DNA of 64,000 nt from an uncultured Lacinutrix sp. GTDB taxonomy: Bacteria > Bacteroidota > Bacteroidia > Flavobacteriales > Flavobacteriaceae. The notes beneath the pieces were generated by a model. That model worked only from the letters and a program-made list of their open reading frames with translations, was not told the DNA's origin and did no database searches. The stretch spans positions 1-64,000 of the forward strand of contig CAKZMU010000078.1 of assembly GCA_937129145.1 (NCBI GenBank). The letters are read 5' to 3'. A program made the translations under genes and the position numbers. This document shows, in pieces, positions 62,134-64,000 of the stretch; the stretch's first letter is position 1; every line of letters begins with the position of its first letter.

Positions 62134-62174
62134 AACGAAATAGCACCTTATGTCGAGGTGCTATTTTCGTTTTT
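62134..62174 (+). terminator. Rho-independent terminator after the M14 peptidase gene
   Basis: A long stem: AACGAAATAGCACCT (62134-62148) with AGGTGCTATTTTCGTT (62156-62171), one bulged base, 7-base loop, followed by T's. Confidence 0.85.
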
Positions 62175-62212
62175 ATACAGAACGATTTATTAGTAAATAA
62201 AAGTAATTGCTA

Positions 62213-62220
62213 TATCTTTG
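62213..62220 (+). promoter_or_regulatory. -7 promoter box for thiL, predicted leaderless start
   Basis: TATCTTTG, a perfect match, lies exactly 4 bases before the ATG at 62225. It also shows that the TTG at 62207, which would lie upstream of the promoter, is not the start. Confidence 0.6.
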
Positions 62221-62224
62221 CTGC

Positions 62225-63277
62225 ATGATAGAAGATAAAAACCAAACGAGAACGCCATTAAGCAATTTAGGAGAGTTTAAACTTATAGACCACCTAACAA
62301 AAAACTTTAAAGTTACCCATAAAAGCACATTAAAAGGCATAGGAGATGATGCTGCTGTTCTTGGGTTTGATGATAAAAAAGTAGCTGTTTCAACAGATTT
62401 GTTGGTTGAAGGTGTTCATTTTGACTTGAGCTATATGCCTTTAAAACACTTAGGCTATAAAGCGGTTATGGTGAACCTATCGGATATTTATGCTATGAAT
62501 GCCATGGCAACTCAAATTACCGTATCGATTGCTGTGTCCAATAGATTTCCATTGGAAGCTCTTGAAGAATTGTATGCAGGAATTGAAGCTGCAGCAAAAG
62601 TGTACCAAGTAGATGTAGTAGGAGGCGACACAACATCTTCAACATCAGGATTGTTAATTTCTGTTACTGCTATTGGTGAAGCAAACGAAGAAGATTTAGT
62701 GTATAGACAAGGCGCAAAACCAAACGATTTATTAGTTGTTACTGGTGATTTGGGAGGTGCGTACATGGGACTTCAAGTATTGGAACGCGAAAAAGAAGTG
62801 TTTAAAGTCAACCCAAATAATCAACCAGACCTTGATAAATACACATATATTATTGAGCGTCAATTAAAACCAGAAGCTCGAAAAGATATAGTAACACTTT
62901 TAAAAGAGCTTGATGTAAAGCCAACATCGATGATAGATATAAGTGATGGGTTATCTTCTGAAATCATGCATTTATGCAAACATAGTGATGTAGGTTGCGA
63001 TGTATATGAAAACAAAATACCACTTGACCCTCAAGTAATTACCACTTGCGAGGAATTTAATATAGATAGCACTACTATTGCTTTAAATGGAGGAGAAGAC
63101 TACGAATTGCTCATGACAATTTCACAAGAAGATTTTCCTAAAATAAAAGCCAATCCTAATTTAACGGTTATTGGTTATATGGCAGGCAAAAGTGCAGGAA
63201 TGCATTTGGTAACAAGAGCAGATGAAAAAATACCTTTAAAAGCCCAAGGCTGGAACTCACTTAGCCAATCGGAATAG
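62225..63277 (+). CDS. thiL: Thiamine-monophosphate kinase
   Basis: Phosphorylates thiamine monophosphate to thiamine diphosphate, the active coenzyme. 350 residues from the ATG at 62225. Motifs are GEFKLIDHL, KGIGDDAAVL (metal-binding Asp pair), STDLLVEGVHFDL, AVMVNLSDIYAMNA, VVGGDTTSS, TGDLGGAYMGLQ and MIDISDGLSSEIMHLC, as in the PurM/ThiL fold. Its 3' end overlaps the convergent small Cys-rich gene by 21 bases. No other thiamine gene and no TPP riboswitch are seen here. Confidence 0.97.
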   Translation: MIEDKNQTRTPLSNLGEFKLIDHLTKNFKVTHKSTLKGIGDDAAVLGFDDKKVAVSTDLLVEGVHFDLSYMPLKHLGYKAVMVNLSDIYAMNAMATQITVSIAVSNRFPLEALEELYAGIEAAAKVYQVDVVGGDTTSSTSGLLISVTAIGEANEEDLVYRQGAKPNDLLVVTGDLGGAYMGLQVLEREKEVFKVNPNNQPDLDKYTYIIERQLKPEARKDIVTLLKELDVKPTSMIDISDGLSSEIMHLCKHSDVGCDVYENKIPLDPQVITTCEEFNIDSTTIALNGGEDYELLMTISQEDFPKIKANPNLTVIGYMAGKSAGMHLVTRADEKIPLKAQGWNSLSQSE

Positions 63278-63514
63278 AGAGTTATCGCTTAAATCGATTA
63301 CAGGAATATTTTTTTTCTTAAGTCTGTTATTGTGGATTCTTTCTAAAACAGCATTAATCTCTTTGTATTTTGGAGTTAACAAAGTTAATTTACCATTGCC
63401 GTTTGTGGTCACTTGCTCTTTGCAATGCTTGCAAGTGTATTCTTTTACATGATATGTCACGTTCTTAGTTACTGAATAATCATGACCAAAAAATGAACAG
63501 TATAAATGTTTCAA
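63257..63514 (-). CDS. Small Cys-rich (zinc-ribbon-like) protein, paralogue 1
   Basis: 85 residues with a TTG start at 63514; the only in-frame upstream codons run into a stop six codons earlier. Features are YCSFFGHDY near the N-terminus and EYTCKHCKEQVTTNGNGKLTLLTPKYKEINAVL in the middle. The single Cys near the start plus the CxxC and several His could bind zinc. It overlaps the thiL 3' end by 21 bases. A paralogue lies 243 bases upstream. I do not know the function of the family. Confidence 0.65.
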   Translation of the reverse strand: MKHLYCSFFGHDYSVTKNVTYHVKEYTCKHCKEQVTTNGNGKLTLLTPKYKEINAVLERIHNNRLKKKNIPVIDLSDNSLFRLAK

Positions 63515-63570
63515 ACCTTTTAGTTTTAGCTAATTAATTAATGAGGGAACTTTAAAAGTAATTTTTTTCG

Positions 63571-63578
63571 CAAAAATA
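63571..63578 (-). promoter_or_regulatory. -7 promoter box for the small Cys-rich gene at 63257
   Basis: The minus strand reads TATTTTTG, a match to TAnnTTTG, 57 bases before the TTG start at 63514. The remaining 243-base gap (63515-63757) shows nothing else I can support. Confidence 0.45.
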
Positions 63579-63757
63579 AAAGGATTTAACGATAAGTATT
63601 CGTTAAAGGGTTTGTTTTTTTCTTTGAATGCAACATTTTTAATTAAAAATATGTTGTAAAAACATGAATTGGGTATTTAATACGCAGAATATTGCCAATA
63701 ATTTTTAGCTAAGTAGTTGGTTTCAAAAACTATAAATAAGGAGTCTTATAGTAATAA

Positions 63758-64000
63758 TCAAGCAGCAGTAGTTGTGTACATTTTTTGTTCAACTCTGCTC
63801 TTTCTTTTAGTATGAATATATTCTAAAATCGAATTTATTTCTTGAAATTTTGGAGTAAGTTCGGTTAGGCGACCATTACCATTTGTAGTTAGTTGCTTTT
63901 TGCAGCATTTACAAGTGTATTCTTTTACGTGTTTAGTGACCAGTTTTGAGACATCATATTGGTGACCAAAAATATTACAATAAAATTTTGAAACTGGATT
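63758..64000 (-). CDS. Small Cys-rich protein, paralogue 2, 5' end beyond window
   Basis: An open frame of 80 codons running left from the window edge to a TGA at 63758-63760; no start codon is visible, so the gene begins beyond 64000. The translation contains FYCNIFGHQYD, then VKEYTCKCCKKQLTTNGNGRLTELTPKF and EINSILEYIHTKRK, aligning residue for residue with the protein at 63257-63514. This paralogue has an extra Cys (TCKCC instead of TCKHC) and a different C-terminal tail ending YTTTAA. It is a tandem duplicate in the same direction. Confidence 0.75.
   Translation of the reverse strand, partial: NPVSKFYCNIFGHQYDVSKLVTKHVKEYTCKCCKKQLTTNGNGRLTELTPKFQEINSILEYIHTKRKSRVEQKMYTTTAA

Noticed and set aside
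62121-62224. TPP riboswitch before thiL
   Set aside because: The gap holds only the terminator of the previous gene and a -7 box; no thi-box sequence is seen.

Overview
The window looks like a chromosomal segment of a marine-type member of the Flavobacteriaceae (Bacteroidota). The DNA is AT-rich. Promoters follow the Bacteroidota -7 pattern TAnnTTTG, and Shine-Dalgarno sequences are essentially absent. The gene content is typical of the family: TonB-dependent receptors with a carboxypeptidase-like N-terminal domain, DUF4270, DUF5689, DUF2480, DUF3078 and choice-of-anchor B proteins, SUF-only Fe-S assembly, and lipoproteins with acidic residues just after the lipid-bearing Cys. Genus level (for example Winogradskyella, Psychroserpens or Lacinutrix) cannot be settled by eye. 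Almost the whole window is core genome. I see no insertion sequence, prophage, CRISPR array, tRNA or rRNA. No gene-free stretch exceeds about 250 bases.

Layout. 1-5780 (minus): the 5' part of atpD, then a TonB receptor with a GDSL-type lipoprotein. 5944-10403 (minus): a tight operon of a truncated glycogen-synthase-like protein, a DUF4270 lipoprotein and glmS. 10509-15754 (plus): panC, panD, a flippase-like membrane protein, an esterase-like protein without its nucleophile, radA and a small lipoprotein. 15819-22333 (plus): ileS, a DksA-like protein, lspA and an OmpA-like periplasmic protein. 22330-24767 (minus): rimK, an aspartoacylase-like metallohydrolase and 5-formyl-THF cyclo-ligase. 24856-29699 (plus): uvrC, an orphan SUKH-domain protein and a patatin fused to an outer-membrane barrel. 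29907-37173 (plus): aromatic amino acid catabolism (hmgA, hppD, a tryptophan 2,3-dioxygenase homologue) with a DUF3108 protein, an M23 peptidase lipoprotein and pgi. 37342-40562 (plus): a further TonB receptor and a small membrane protein. 40621-47378: two paralogous endonuclease/exonuclease/phosphatase proteins facing inward around a TonB receptor, a DUF5689 lipoprotein and a small membrane protein. 47463-49627: hflX and a DUF3078 barrel. 49708-57641 (minus): the suf operon (sufA-B-lipoprotein-C-D-S-hypothetical-E-DUF59-lipoprotein-DUF2480). 57760-60331 (minus): two beta-propeller-like lipoproteins. 60495-63277 (plus): an M14 carboxypeptidase and thiL. 63257-64000 (minus): two paralogous small Cys-rich proteins, the second cut by the window edge.

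Features of most interest. Three genes (panD, uvrC, thiL) have a perfect -7 box exactly 4 nt before the ATG, which predicts leaderless mRNAs. The glgA-like/DUF4270/glmS operon couples a non-catalytic-looking glycosyltransferase half-domain with hexosamine synthesis and an exported lipoprotein. The nuclease/TonB/DUF5689 locus looks like a surface nucleic-acid or organophosphate scavenging unit. The suf operon carries embedded lipoproteins. Several different dispersed palindromic elements occur, one apparently sitting in frame inside sufS.

All functional names come from recognising family motifs in the translated sequence. No database search was run.
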